Source: Spinacia oleracea (Eukaryota > Streptophyta > Magnoliopsida > Caryophyllales > Amaranthaceae). Taken from it: 64,000 nucleotides of DNA. Shown here one piece after another: positions 12,053-22,989 of this stretch (positions are counted from its first letter, which is position 1; the number at the start of each line of letters is the position of its first letter). The position numbers and the translations under genes were made by a program. Location of the stretch: the NCBI RefSeq assembly GCF_020520425.1, contig NC_079487.1, forward strand, positions 107,418,141-107,482,140. Direction: 5' to 3'. The notes beneath the pieces are model-generated. The model did not search any database and was not told the DNA's origin. It saw only the letters and a list, made by a program, of their open reading frames with translations.

Positions 12053-12840
12053 TACTACGTACCATCTAATTAAATAATAAATCAATAACATTGCATTAAA
12101 CTCTGTGCCGGTCAAACCGGTTTGAGAATTTCGTGACGAAAGAAGTACTTGTATGTCAGAAGTTGGTAGTGGTATATAAATAGCTTAAAAAAACGATTTT
12201 TTGATTTTTTAAGAAAACAAATGAAGTATCTCTATTCTATAAAGGAACAGCTGAGGGACATTTTGGTAATGTCACTTTTCGTGTCCCCCAATTAAAAGTC
12301 AAAAATACCCTTTAATCTAACCTACCCTAACCCTTCCTCCCGTCTTCTCTATCCTCTCTTCTGATTTTTTTTTGAACCATTTTTCTCTCCGTACTTCTCT
12401 CCCTCTCTCTCCTCTTTCATCTCGCTCAAATTCTTTGAATCTGGGATATTGATTTCGATCTCAAATCCCTAGCTAGGGCCGACCGCGAGATTGTTCTGCT
12501 CGATATCATTTTATCAACTCCCGAAGGTAAATCCTAGCATTTTTTTTCTTTTTTCGTCGTTAATCTTCATTTCCCTCTATTTTCTATTTCTAAAACCCTA
12601 ATTGTTGATTCTTTGTAACGAAATACGAGGTGTTCACGGTGGTTTCCACAATATGTTTAGGCTCTCTCTCTTCGAAATCGCCGCCGCCGTCATGCTTCAC
12701 CGCATCGTAATGTTTCGTCGCCGCCGCCGTCATTGAGTGAGTCGACGAAAAAGTGTAACTTTATTGTGAGTCTTCCTTGAATTTCATAATTTACAGATTT
12801 ATTACTTATTTTGATATTTGGTTTGATTTGGTGCTCAAAA

Positions 12841-13072
12841 ATGGGTCAGATCCAGTACTCAAAGTACTTAGATGATACTTACAAATACGGGTATGGATTT
12901 TGAATTTGAAAAATAAAATATTTGGGGATTTTTCTTTTCTGTTTTGATAATTATTAGGATTTTTAATTAGGTGTTAATAATTTATTTTCGTTTTGGATTA
13001 TTTCAGGCATGTAGTTCTTCCAGCTGAATTAAAGTTGCTAAACTTCTTCCTAAGAATCGCCTTCTATCCGAG
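12841..13072 (+). pseudogene. CKS1: CKS1 (cyclin-dependent kinase regulatory subunit) fragment
   Basis: Exon A (12841-12890) encodes MGQIQYSKYLDDTYKYG and ends at a GG|GTATGG donor. After a 116-bp intron, exon B (13007-13072) encodes HVVLP, then in a shifted frame VAKLLPKNRLLSE, ending GAG|GTTAGT. These are the first ~40 residues of plant CKS1, a small docking subunit of cyclin-dependent kinases. A small indel in exon B breaks the frame, and the rest of the protein (the NEWRAIG region onward) is absent. A preceding leader-like exon ends at about 12526 with AG|GTAAAT. Captured by Helitron H5; not expected to make functional CKS1. Confidence 0.85.
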
Positions 13073-14374
13073 GTTAGTTGTTTGATCCGATTTTGGTTTT
13101 AGTTTCCTTCATTTTTTATTTCGGATTATTGATTTCGGATAGCCATAATTAAACAATACTTGGGTTGTTCGAGATTATATCTAAATTTGATGCTGTAGAG
13201 TTAAAGGTTTCTTAAATTGGTTGTGAGAATTACATAGATGATTGTTGGGTTTGTGAGACGCCAGAGGTTTGGATTTGGATTTGAATATTATGGGTATCAG
13301 TTTTGGTACCCTCTTAGGTTCAAGGAAGATATCTACCTTTAGAAGGAATGGTAGATTTCAGAATTATATAAAAAACTTAAAATTGGAATTGAATGGTATA
13401 TTTCGCGTGCATACCTTTAGAATTGGAATGGTAGAATTCTCTCTTTTGCTTTGTTCAAGTAAATGCAAGTAAAGATTCCCTCCCATTGCTGGTGAAAGTA
13501 AGTCTGCATTTTATATCTTAATATTGCATTGGCATACCTTTTATTGTTTAATCCTTTCTGTATTGTTGGAAATGTTGCTGCTTAGCCCGTTCCTTAAGCG
13601 CGCGTAAAGTAGTTGTTAAAAGTTTGCGTTGATTCAAAATTGTGCAGTGTGGCTCATATACCGAGAACTTTCATATATAATGGAGAAAGACCTTCACAAA
13701 GATTTCTTTAGTTTCTTCTCTTTCAGCCATTATACTTTTGTCTATGTAATTTATAACCTACTCTACAATATGCTATGATGCTCTTTTTAACTTTGGGTTG
13801 GGAATTCCTATCCTACTTTAGGTCTCACATGATTTTGCAGTATCCAAACTTTTGGCATTGAAATTAGGAGTGTTTCACTATGGTTCCTATCATTAGTCTC
13901 TTAAATCCAGCCCTAAATTAAGTTACCAAACTGCTTGAAACCTATAGTAACCATAGTAGGAGACATAGCGAGGAGAGTAAACCCGATGGTGGGACTCATT
14001 GTTTTAGTGATTATGAAATACGTAGTCAAGTGCTTGCACTGTCATTTTAGTTAAGCCTTAATTATTGTGCTTTCTATGGTGTTGGGTCTCAATGTGATTC
14101 TTTGACTGTGGACTGTGGTTACATCTTCGGCTCTGGGTCGAGACAGACTAATGAAGCTCTCACCTTCTTCGTAGGATTTCAGTTCTTGATCCTGTCGCTT
14201 GAGTGCCTCTTTCAACCTTTTTGGCAGTTTTGGTTATTATGTAAGTCTGCTTAGTTTGACTCATTGTTTTGGTTATTATGCAGTTAGCACCTGTTTAAGT
14301 TCCCCTCTTGATATCATCTCTTCTAAATGCTGCCAATTATTGGAGTCAAAGTTATATAAATTAGGTTCCTACGG

Positions 14375-14930
14375 TCTCAAGTTCTTTGAGTTGGTCTCTT
14401 AATTAGATTATCACTGTCATGTAAGTCACTTGAAGGTGATTCATTATCGAGCAGTGAAACTGTGCTCCCATTACCAGTGTAGCTTCCAGTTGATGGAGAT
14501 CCACATACGTTATCCTTTTCCACACCACTTAATAAGGAAGACTCAAAGGTGCAATATATCCCTTGAAGATTTCTAAGATTTTGCATTTTTGTATATTGAC
14601 CTTGGTTTAGATCTTAGAAGAAAATCAATGTAAAAAGAAAACCAATTCTGCATATATTGAAGCAAATAAACAGGCTTCAGTAAAATAAACAGTGTACTGG
14701 ACAGAGTTTTCCTCACAACAATGGTGATGTCTACATCATTAGCCAGCAACTCTTGGAAAAACAGAAGAAAACAGCAGCACCTGCACTTCTGATATGTGCA
14801 GATTGGTTCAAGTTTCGCCATTTTTGTATTCTTATATTCTCTCTCCTCTGGTGCAGGACTTGCGGCTGGATCATCCTTCAAGTTTCACGAAAAACAAGAG
14901 ATAGGGTAATGAAAGAAAAAGGCGAAACAC
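14375..14930 (-). pseudogene. Unidentified captured gene fragment, antisense in Helitron H5
   Basis: Two minus-strand stretches have coding-like composition. One (about 14870-14760) reads DDPAASPAPEEREYKNTK and follows a candidate TTGAAG acceptor; the other (about 14586-14420) is Ser/Asn-rich with SLLDNESPSSDLHDSDN. I do not recognise the parent gene. An AG acceptor lies near the first stretch, and both sit inside the Helitron that carries the CKS1 fragment. Confidence 0.35.
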
Positions 14931-15470
14931 TTGGGTAGAGTTTTGTATTCAGGCTATTGGTCTTTTTTGTAAGTTTCTTTGTTTGGGCCCAATATTTAGG
15001 CCCAATGTTGGCCTTTAACGAGTTTACGTTAGCATCATTATGTTAAGTTTCTGTCACTGCATAATTACTTTTATTCAACTACATCATTGTGTAATTTAAT
15101 ATTATTCTATTTTTATTTTGAAATGTTACTACTTTGTGAACATTTTTTTTATCTAAAATTTATGTTTAGTGATTGTAATACAATTTTGAGTTTTTATATA
15201 ATCTCGCACGCATCGCGTGCATATAAGACTAGTACTAAAGAGAACTACGCCAGTACGCCGTAACACATACGATGAAAAGAGGCACGTTTATTTTATATCA
15301 TAATAGTAGAAGGAGCAGCAGCAACTATATAAAAATATAACATGCAATTATTATATAGTTACATGGCCGGATTAGGAGTAGTACTGATCAAGTATTTGAT
15401 TTGTCCTCTTTAGATACACGTACAACATAAATGCTACGTGTATCCTTAATTATAAATGTTGCGCTCCATT

Positions 15471-17575
15471 TTACATGAAATCTGCATAAACAACATTTGC
15501 ATCGATATGGGCCTTCACTGAAGTTCGAGTTAATGCGTCAATGTAAGAAGAAGATGGGGTGGAAGCGTCAAGCTCCTTTTCGACGTTTTCCCAGTTTATC
15601 TTACTGAAATTCTCCAGAAGCCCACAACGTACATAAACCTGCGTTAAAAAAAAGTCACACACGTATGACGTATCATATCTACAAATATATACCAGTAGAA
15701 CATAAATATAAGACATTACCACATACGAAGTACTTCTTCCGTTCTTATTTACATGACACAAATTAAATTGGATTTTGGGGCACTATTCATACAAGCTCAT
15801 TTGATTTCCTTTTGTGGTTTATACTTAAGAAAAAAAGATAGTCGTGTGGGGTCTTGTTAGATTCGTTTTAATAAATATTTTTTAAATATCAACTTTTTAT
15901 ACTATACGGAGTAATTCTTTCTTATCCATAATTAGAGATATTAATGTTTGAAATCGTGCGTTGGCAAACGTGCCTAAATAATTGTGTCATTTAAAAAAGA
16001 ACAGAGGAAATATATTACAAAGGTCGGACCTAGCTAAGAACGTGTTCAGCAAGTTGTAATTATATTACATCTGTTTCAAAATGACCTTTACACTTTTCGT
16101 TTTAGCCTATTTCATAATGTTTTTTTACGTTATGCTTTATAGTACTATTTTATAACATAAAAATTTACTGATGGTCGACTCTGTTATTTGAATGTATGGA
16201 CTTGTTGTCAAAAAACAAAAAAAAAAAAAAAAAAAAAACATAAAAATTTACTATCTTATTTCTTTTATCCCACAACATTTACAATTTTCCGCTCAATTTT
16301 CTTACTTTACTCATTTTTTTTCTCACACCTCCAAAGTACCTAAGAATCAGAAGCAAGGAGAGCAATTTTTTATTAAAAGGAAGACGAGTTAAAAATTACC
16401 CTCGTAGGCTAATAAGGTGATAAATTTAGCAAAAAGGGTGATTTTCTTTCACCTCGTATATTGTAGTACTTCCTCCGTTCCGCAAAAGATGCATAATTTC
16501 TATTTGCATGTATGCCAATACGCTTCTTTGAACATTAATATCTCTAAATGCGTATAAGTAAAATTATAAAAAGTTGATATTTGAAATCCTTGCATTAATA
16601 CAAATTGTTAAAGGACCAACTCAACCAAAAGCTTAAGCTAATGGTTGAAGCCCCAAGATTAGTTTTATACTCTATCACGCCCCCTCACATGAAAACCCTT
16701 TGGGCTTGAAGTGTGGATGCAGCATAGGCCTCCTCATACCTAGTGCGAAATATTCCACTTTGAAAGGAGGGGTGGATGCATGAGATTTGAACCCGTGACC
16801 TTTGCGTCACGTTGGCTCTGATACCATGTTAAAGGACCAACTCAACCAAAAGCTTAAGCTAATGGTTGAATCCCCAAGATTAGTTTTATACTCTATCACA
16901 AATTTAACGAGATCTCACTTGACTGTGTTTTTTCTTACACAACAGTGAAAAAATGATTGTCAAAATTGATTGATGGATAGTGCGCAAATGAGAAACGATG
17001 CATCTATTGTGGAACGGGGAAAGTATAACCTTTTACACATCTATCTTAATTATATTTATTCATATCTTATTATATTTTTACTCACATTTTAACACATGCA
17101 TTCTCCCTTTGTCTAAATATTTGTACAAATAGTAACTGCAAAAATTATCACGGAGTATATATAAAACGGATTTAACAGCGCGCGCCACATTAGAGGCATA
17201 TATACATACCTTTCTAACACGGCGTCCTTGAACAAAGTTGTAGGACCAAGCCAAGAGAAAAGCATAGTGATTAAAGTGATGTTCGCCAGTTTTAAGGGAA
17301 TACACCACCGCACTCTTGATGACATCCCCCCAATCTGCTTTTAGTGCAAAACTGGCTCTTTCATCAGTTTCATCAAGAACTTCTGGAAAGTTATAATCCT
17401 TATAGATTTCCCCAGACCATATCTTGTCAGCATGAAGATGCATAGGCTTTTTGGGATTGCTCTTGTTGTACATATAACCTGCAAACAGCATCTCTGTTTG
17501 TGGATTGCTTTGCTTCGTTAGCTCCTCCATAAATGCTTCCTCCTTCCTCACCGCGCCGCCTTGAGCTGAAGCCAT
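15471..17575 (-). CDS. 23 kDa jasmonate-induced-protein-like gene 2
   Basis: Coding exon 1 is 17575..17210 (122 codons, MASAQGGAVRKEEAFMEEL), donor AAG|GTATGT; exon 2 is 15638..15471 (55 codons plus stop), acceptor ACGCAG. Product 177 residues. The ATG at 17575 is preferred over an upstream in-frame non-ATG extension, because it aligns with MASSQ of copy 3 and lies 11 bases after the predicted acceptor. Conserved blocks: DKIWSGEIYKDY, AVVYSLKTGE, FLLAWS, CG....F..INWENVEKELD, and a C-terminal ALTRTSVKA...YADFM shared with copy 3. No signal peptide or membrane segment is evident. Biochemical function unknown. The frame is intact, so the gene is probably functional despite heavy transposon load in both introns. 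Confidence 0.7.
15733..16010. mobile_element. Stowaway MITE in JIP23-like gene 2 intron
   Basis: Ends CTTCTTCCGTTCTTATTTAC and, inverted, TTTCCTCTGTTCTTTTTTAA, TA on both sides (15731-15732, 16011-16012). 278 bp, AT-rich. Confidence 0.75.
16064..16330. mobile_element. Broken MITE (TTTCAAAATGATC family) with A-tract
   Basis: The first ~90 bp match the inverted right end of the 6115-6420 element (TTTCAAAATGACCTTTACAC). A duplicated stretch and an A-run (16208-16229) interrupt it, and the far end is missing. Inside the coding intron of gene 2. Confidence 0.5.
16469..17023. mobile_element. Stowaway MITE carrying a nested TRIM
   Basis: Inverted ends CTTCCTCCGTTCCGCAAAAG and CTTTCCCCGTTCCACAATAG, TA on both sides (16467-16468, 17024-17025). 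The TRIM at 16606-16898 splits it. Inside the coding intron of JIP23-like gene 2. Related ends occur at 48300-49745. Confidence 0.8.
16606..16898 (-). mobile_element. TRIM element, complete (copy T1)
   Basis: Two 72-bp terminal direct repeats (16606-16677, 16827-16898) differ at one base. In the minus orientation they run TGATAG..TTAACA. A primer-binding site TGGTATCAGAGCC (16814-16826, initiator-Met tRNA type) abuts the 5' repeat, and a purine run GTGAGGGGGCG precedes the 3' repeat. 5-bp duplication CAAAT (16601-16605, 16899-16903). No coding capacity: a terminal-repeat retrotransposon in miniature. Confidence 0.9.
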
Positions 17576-17585
17576 TCCGACCAAA

Positions 17586-18330
17586 CCTAGCAGTAATCGA
17601 TCATGATTTCCAGGTTAAATTTTGTAAAATCTGAATGTCACCAACTAGAAATTCTCTTTTAACCATCCATAATTGTGATTGTTAGACTACTACTTTGACT
17701 TTTGCATTATTTACCAGTCTAAACGTATAAGGTAACTTTCTACCTGGCAAATCTTACGCTACAAGAACTTGTATTTTTTATGACAACCTAATAACGACGG
17801 GTAAAAATCCCGTCGTAAAAGGACTTTTGCGACGGGGATAATAACCCAACAAAGAAGGGAACAACCGTCGCAAATGTTTTTTACGACGGGTTAATGACGG
17901 TATTTTCCATTAACGACGACCCCTTTTTATGACGGATTCGCGACGGAAAATTCCGTCGTAAATCAACAATTATTGGCCTTTAGCGACGGAATTTCCCATC
18001 GTTAATAGTACAATTTCTTGTAGTGTTATGGACCTATAGAATGTGAAAGTTTATTCAATTCATGTCAATGTGTATTTTTAAATATCGACCTTATATATAT
18101 AAAAAAAATTGTGTAACAGAAAGAGTATGTATCCTACTTAAAAGGAATTCCTAATTATGTACTCCATATAACAATAATATTAGGTAATACACATGAAACT
18201 TATCTGGGAGCAAATCACAAATATAGAAAGAAGGAAGCACCTTAATTACTTGAAGAGAAGTTAGTAAAGAACTTAATTGATTTATCGAGAATTGCAGATT
18301 CTAGACAAGCTACCAATTCCCCATTTATAG
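17586..18330 (-). promoter_or_regulatory. JIP23-like gene 2 promoter, leader exon and 5'UTR intron
   Basis: TATA box CTATAAATGG on the minus strand (18321-18330). The leader exon ends at 18241 (AAG|GTGCTT), and the intron 17587-18240 ends CTGCTAG. The leader sequence around TTACTTGAAGAGAAG is nearly identical to that of gene 3 (37626-37640), which supports the exon call. A CACTA-like element fills part of this intron. Confidence 0.55.
17757..18025. mobile_element. Small CACTA-like foldback element 3
   Basis: Ends CGCTACAAGAACTTGT and, inverted, CACTACAAGAAATTGT, duplication TTA (17754-17756, 18026-18028). Same family as elements 1, 2 and 4. In the 5'UTR intron of JIP23-like gene 2. Confidence 0.8.
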
Positions 18331-18345
18331 GGGTGATATATATTC

Positions 18346-18830
18346 CTCCTGTTTAATTATTACTATTGTTAGTAGATGGGAATCATCAAAAATGAAATTA
18401 AAAAGAAAGAAAAACAATCATCGGTCCACCTATTTGCTTTCGAATTATGCGATTCTTTTCTTTTCGCATTATAGAATAATTTAATAATTTTTGAAATATA
18501 TAAGAATGTTATTATGATATTATGTGAAAGACATATAATCCTCTTTTTAATAGTGATATTTCAAATTAGAATTTTGACATTATTCAATTCATAATTGTAA
18601 AAAAATAATGTTTAAAATTCTTTTCAATATATAAGAAAATACATGTTTATGTGGGTCTTGTTTGATCGTGTTAATGAGTAATTTAAGAATATCAAAATTT
18701 TATAATTTTACTAATGTATATTTAGAGATAAAAGTGATATAAAGTGTGGATTGACAAACGTAAAAAATAGAAACTGAAACATCCTTATTGGACGGGGAGA
18801 GTATGTAGTTATGTGATATATTTCTAACTA
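18346..18830. other. Upstream region of JIP23-like gene 2, probable MITE remnant
   Basis: AT-rich. A TTGGACGGGGAGAG then TA at about 18790-18803 looks like a Stowaway right end, and TTCCTCCTGTTTAATTATT near 18345 could be its partner, but the inversion is poor. No ORF of interest. Confidence 0.35.
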
Positions 18831-18839
18831 AGTTGGTCT

Positions 18840-19418
18840 TGAAATCCTTTTTCTCTCTTCTCTCTCATCTTTTAGGGTTTCAGTTTTCTTGACCGTTTAG
18901 GCCGGAAGTAGTCTAAATCTTTGAAAATTAGACTATTTTTGACCCTTCTTCTTGCTTTTCATTGTTTTCTCTTCATGTTTTATTTTGTTTTGGTTTCTTT
19001 TCCGTTGATTTGTTCACAATTTATTTTTGGGTTGTTCCCAATTTATTTGGGTTTTTCCTAGAGTTTTCTAGGTTCTTGATTCTGATACATGGATTGGAAT
19101 CTTTTTAGGGTTTCAGTAATTGGGAAGGAGATTTCGATTCATATAGGTTTAGGGTTTATCTATCAACTCGTCGATCCGAATAATTCGTGTGCAGATTGCG
19201 AAGGGCTCTACTTGGAAAGATGTGAAATCATCGAAAATCACTGCTCGTGTCAAGCTAGAAGCGGTGGAGTACGGGATATGCTTTAGGATGCATAATAGTA
19301 ATTGTTTTGAATGTAACAGTTTAGTATTTTTTTGTATCTGTGGTATGCATATCTATTTTATCACTGTTGTCGTATGACTGATTATTAATGATATTGTTCT
19401 TTCCCTGTCAAAAACAAA
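18840..19418 (+). mobile_element. Short non-LTR retroposon, copy 1
   Basis: Flanked by a 9-bp duplication AAGTTGGTC (18831-18839, 19419-19427) and ending in CCCTGTCAAAAACAAAAA, a tail like that of plant LINEs. It begins with a CT-rich leader and contains a short ORF from 19089 (MDWNLFRVSV..) with CADCEGLYLERCE. No reverse transcriptase. A second copy in opposite orientation lies at 51113-51679. Either an internally deleted LINE or a processed-transcript-derived SINE-like family. Confidence 0.7.
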
Positions 19419-19427
19419 AAGTTGGTC

Positions 19428-20023
19428 ATGACATATTGCTTGCTTAATTTATCTTTTAACCAATACTCTATCTTTCCCTTATGTTTGCCCCATTTGCCGT
19501 TTTAATCCGTCTCTAAAAGATAGCTCTATTACCATAAAAAAACTCAAGGAACCACAACTTTATTCTCGCATACATTTAGCCCACCAATTTTGTCCCTTCT
19601 CCATTCTATAAAACCAATTCTAATAAAGCAACTTGAGTGCATGGGAAAACAATTCGAATCCCAACCTTTGGGATGTAAACAAATCATTAGTCAGCCTTTT
19701 ACCCTTAATTGGAACACGCAGGGGGAAGAGGGTTAGTCATTGATATATGTCGGCGGTAGATACCTTGGTTATACACCCAAAAAAATATATTTAATATATT
19801 TATGGGAAGTATTCTTAAGCTGGAAGGAAATTATGGTATCATCAAGAGCCTAAGGACGACCTTAAACACGAGAGTTCATGATAGTGAGGTCTAAGATTGA
19901 ACCATAAACAAAAAACCTACAAGAGTTTGTAAGCCTGTAAGGTGTCAAATTAAATCAAACTAATCTTAAAGACGAGAGTTTGAGAGGGGTGAGATTATTA
20001 CTCGAAAACGCCTAGTTCAAAAT
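19428..20023. other. Intergenic DNA, no gene seen
   Basis: AT-rich sequence; no paired repeats or convincing ORF. Confidence 0.55.
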
Positions 20024-20026
20024 TTA

Positions 20027-20351
20027 CACTATAAGAAATTGTACTATTATCGACGGGAAATCCCATCGCTAAAGGCCAATAATTATTGATTAATATCCCA
20101 TCGCTAAAGGCCAATAATTATTGATTAATGACGGGATTTTCCGTCGCTAACCCATTATAAAAGGGGGCCGTCGTTAATGGAAAATCTCGTCGTTAATGGA
20201 AAATCCCGTCGTTAACCGTCGTAAAAAAAAACATTTGTGACGGTTGTTCCCGTCTTTGTTGGGTTGTTATCCCCGTCGCAAAAGCCCTTTTACAACGGGA
20301 TTTTTACCCGTCGTTATTAGTTTGTCATAAAAGATACAAATTCTTGTAGTG
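20027..20351. mobile_element. Small CACTA-like foldback element 4
   Basis: Ends CACTATAAGAAATTGT and, inverted, CACTACAAGAATTTGT, duplication TTA (20024-20026, 20352-20354). Longest copy, because two internal segments are tandemly duplicated (CCCATCGCTAAAGGCCAAT at about 20063 and 20097; AAAATCYCGTCGTTAA twice near 20180-20215). Confidence 0.8.
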
Positions 20352-20515
20352 TTAGTTACTAATGTGAATTGAAGTAGTACGTCTTTTCTACCTTCAAAAA
20401 AAAAAGTAGTCTTTTCTTTGAGCTAGTCCATATTTTTTCAAATCGAAAAGGGTGTTATAACCAAACACGTATCACGAAAGATTAGGAAGCTAACAACCCT
20501 ACAAATACGTACAAT

Positions 20516-21114
20516 CAGGCCCGGCCCTAGGGGGTAGGCGAGGTGTGCAACCGCCTAGGGCCCAAGGCGAAAAGGGGCCCAAAATAATTGTCTATCCAGT
20601 AATTTAGTACTAGTAATAAACAACGCATTAAATACCCATGTTATTTTTTTGGCTCATTGGTAGAAAGTAGGTTCTAAAGTTTTGATATCTACTAGAGGTC
20701 TAGGGTTCGACTCCCCTTACTAACCTTTTCTTTTCTTTTTAAACTTTGTCGCAAAAAAATGTTTATTTGATGGAATATGGGTTTATAAGTTTTAAAATAG
20801 ATAAGCATTTTAATGAAGGCAAAATTAACTGATATTTTTATATGCTCAAAATGAACCTTTATTTTTAAAAAATATCTCTTTACGCATATTAATTATCTTG
20901 TAATTAAATGAGTATTTATTTTATTGAAATATTTCAAGAAATCGACTAGAGCCGGATTTTGAAATTCTAGGATCCTGCAAATGAGATATAGTAAGTTTTT
21001 ATTAATTTGAATTCAACAATATAATGGTTTCACAAAAAAAATTATATATATTATTGGAAGGGGCCCAAATTCCATATTTCGCCTAGGGCCCTCAAAATGT
21101 CAGGACCGGCCCTG
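20516..21114. mobile_element. hAT-type non-autonomous element, 8-bp TSD
   Basis: Ends CAGGCCCGGCCCT and, inverted, CAGGGCCGGTCCT. Perfect 8-bp duplication CGTACAAT (20508-20515, 21115-21122). Subterminal GCCTAGGGCCC words on both sides. No transposase. 599 bp. Confidence 0.9.
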
Positions 21115-21508
21115 CGTACAATGTATAACAAATATCAAATAACAATAATAAAAGACAGTTTATGAGAAAATTTATATTTTCTCCCTTCAAATTAATAATA
21201 TCGTATTATTAAATTAATGCAAAATAATACAATAATCTTCAATCGATGATTTCTAAGTCCTATAGACGTATATCTCATCTCTATTCTATAAGAAAAGAGA
21301 AGACTCCTGAAGTCATTATGGTAATTGGCTTTTTGGCATCACCCCTTATGAATAGTCTATATATATAATGCCCCTATTAATCGTAAAATATCACGAGTGT
21401 TTAATTGCAAAACACACAAAACAAGAAATTACATACTTAAGAAAGCTGAAAAACAACAAATAAGGAAAGTGTCATATAAATAAAATAAAAAATTGCAAAT
21501 CAATATCA

Positions 21509-21699
21509 AGGCTCTGTTCAGTTCGACTTCTTTTGACTTATACATTTTGGACAACATAAATTTGGATAATATAAGCCTAGAAGAAATATGTTTATTTCAC
21601 ACATTTTCACACACAAGTAATTTTTTATCAGACAAATTAAGTTTTTTTTTTCAAAAAAAAAAGATTTTCAGAAAAAATAAGTCGAACAAAACGAAACCT
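21509..21699. mobile_element. Small TIR MITE (AGGCTCTGTTC family)
   Basis: Ends AGGCTCTGTTCAGTTCGACTT-like on the left and, inverted, AGGTTTCGTTTTGTTCGACT on the right. Related to 50727-50950. No clear target duplication, so superfamily is unassigned. The ORF over it is an artefact. Confidence 0.5.
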
Positions 21700-22123
21700 A
21701 AATAATACCTTAAATCAAGGAATACATAATTATGCAAAACTAATCAAAACGTCAACATTTCCTTTGATGAAATCTCCATACGTTTACAATCCGATTGATC
21801 TCCATCCAATAAAATTGTACACATATGACAAAGTCGAATATGACATACCAAATTTAATCCATAATATTATTATTATAATGTTGGTTACATATAGCAAATT
21901 GATTGGAAATAAGAGCTCGCGCATGTGTTAGACAAGTATTGCGAGCAAAATAAACAAGTGATATGCACAACTTCATACGTAATATATATGTTTACTTTTC
22001 TTTACGTATTTCATTGTTATTGCACTATTTAGATGTGTTTTAAATTGATACTATGTCAAGTTTTTCTTAAAAAGTAATTAGAGAACAATTTTCTTGCATA
22101 TATTTTAGGTTTATTAGATATAA

Positions 22124-22487
22124 CTAGTATGTGGCCCGGGCGTTGCCCCGGGTTTTGATATTTATTCGGGTTTATTTTTTTGTAAATATGTGCCCGTATG
22201 GTGTATTTATCAAATTGGAGATAATGACACAAGATTAGTGACCGATCAAAAACCTTCCCAATCTAAACCCCACATCAGAAAATCAAAATAAAGCTGAATC
22301 ATTTTCTTCATCATTAGTTGATTAATTACTTAATCTCCGTCAATGTTTCCCCTGTTACTCATTATTACACTCTATTACCCAAATTTTTTGTAATTTGAGG
22401 CATAATCTAGGAAAGTAATAATTGTACATTTATAAATCATTCTTTTTTCCACTCACTTATATTAAATTTAGTATTTATTGTAAAAAG

Positions 22488-22559
<72 letters not shown>

Positions 22560-22764
22560 AGACACAACATAAGTTTGTAGTTGATTAAGATAGTAGAAAG
22601 TGTAACTTTTAAGAAATGCGGTCTAGAGTTCGATCCCTGATACATGTTTTTTTGGTTGTAAATGACATATCATAATGTTGATTAGTGGTGACGTGGCGTA
22701 ATAAGTAGAGGTATACGTGACACGAATACATTTTTAAGAACGCCTTTTAATATATTAGTATAGA
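22124..22764 (-). mobile_element. Non-autonomous Helitron H3 nested in H6
   Basis: Minus-strand 5' end TCTATACTAATATATT then AAAAGGCGTTC; 3' end a CCCGGGGCAACGCCCGGG hairpin, CCACATACTAG|T. Same family as H1 and H4. It contains the TA microsatellite at 22493-22556. Confidence 0.75.
22493..22556. repeat. (TA)n microsatellite
   Basis: About 30 TA dinucleotides inside Helitron H3. Confidence 0.95.
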
Positions 22765-22989
22765 TAACATATAAAATTTTGCTTTATTATTTACTTCCGT
22801 ACGCTTCGCGTGCGTATAAAACTAGTATCATATAACATAACTCTATCTCCTATGATATTATATTCTCTATGATAACGATATTATCCTCAGCGCAAACACA
22901 AACCTAATTTAGTAGGGATAACATGGAATCTATTACATTTTCTACAATGATCCTTCTCAATAGAATACAAAATTAAAAACCAATAGTCT

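Larger units (their letters stand above)
11065..12145. mobile_element. Outer Stowaway MITE of a nested stack
   Basis: Left end CTCCCCCATCCCGGAATAC and right end, inverted, CTTCTTTCGTCACGAAATTC, both with TA outside (11063-11064, 12146-12147). The right end continues into the AAACCGGTTTGACCGGCACA block also found in 4433-4759, so this is a diverged copy of that family in opposite orientation. It is split by a second MITE. Confidence 0.75.
12229..15232 (+). mobile_element. Helitron H5, 3 kb, carrying captured gene pieces
   Basis: 5' end A|TCTCTATTCTATAAAGG and 3' end GCACGCATCGCGTGC hairpin, then ATATAAGA, CTAG|T. The same ends bound H6 (21278-22825), which supports both boundaries. No Rep/helicase seen, so non-autonomous. 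The interior is not repetitive: it holds a leader-like exon, two exons of a CKS1 homologue in sense and gene-like sequence in antisense near the 3' end. Confidence 0.75.
21278..22825 (+). mobile_element. Helitron H6, split by Helitron H3
   Basis: 5' end A|TCTCTATTCTATAAG as in H5; 3' end an ACGCTTCGCGTGCGT hairpin, TATAAAA, CTAG|T. No protein. It contains a TIR MITE (21509-21699) and an opposite-strand Helitron (22124-22764), so about 0.9 kb is its own sequence. Confidence 0.65.

Noticed and set aside
17576..17584. Upstream extension of JIP23-like gene 2 (MVG-)
   Set aside because: The extended start is not ATG on the minus strand and lies next to the predicted splice acceptor; the ATG at 17575 matches the paralogue.
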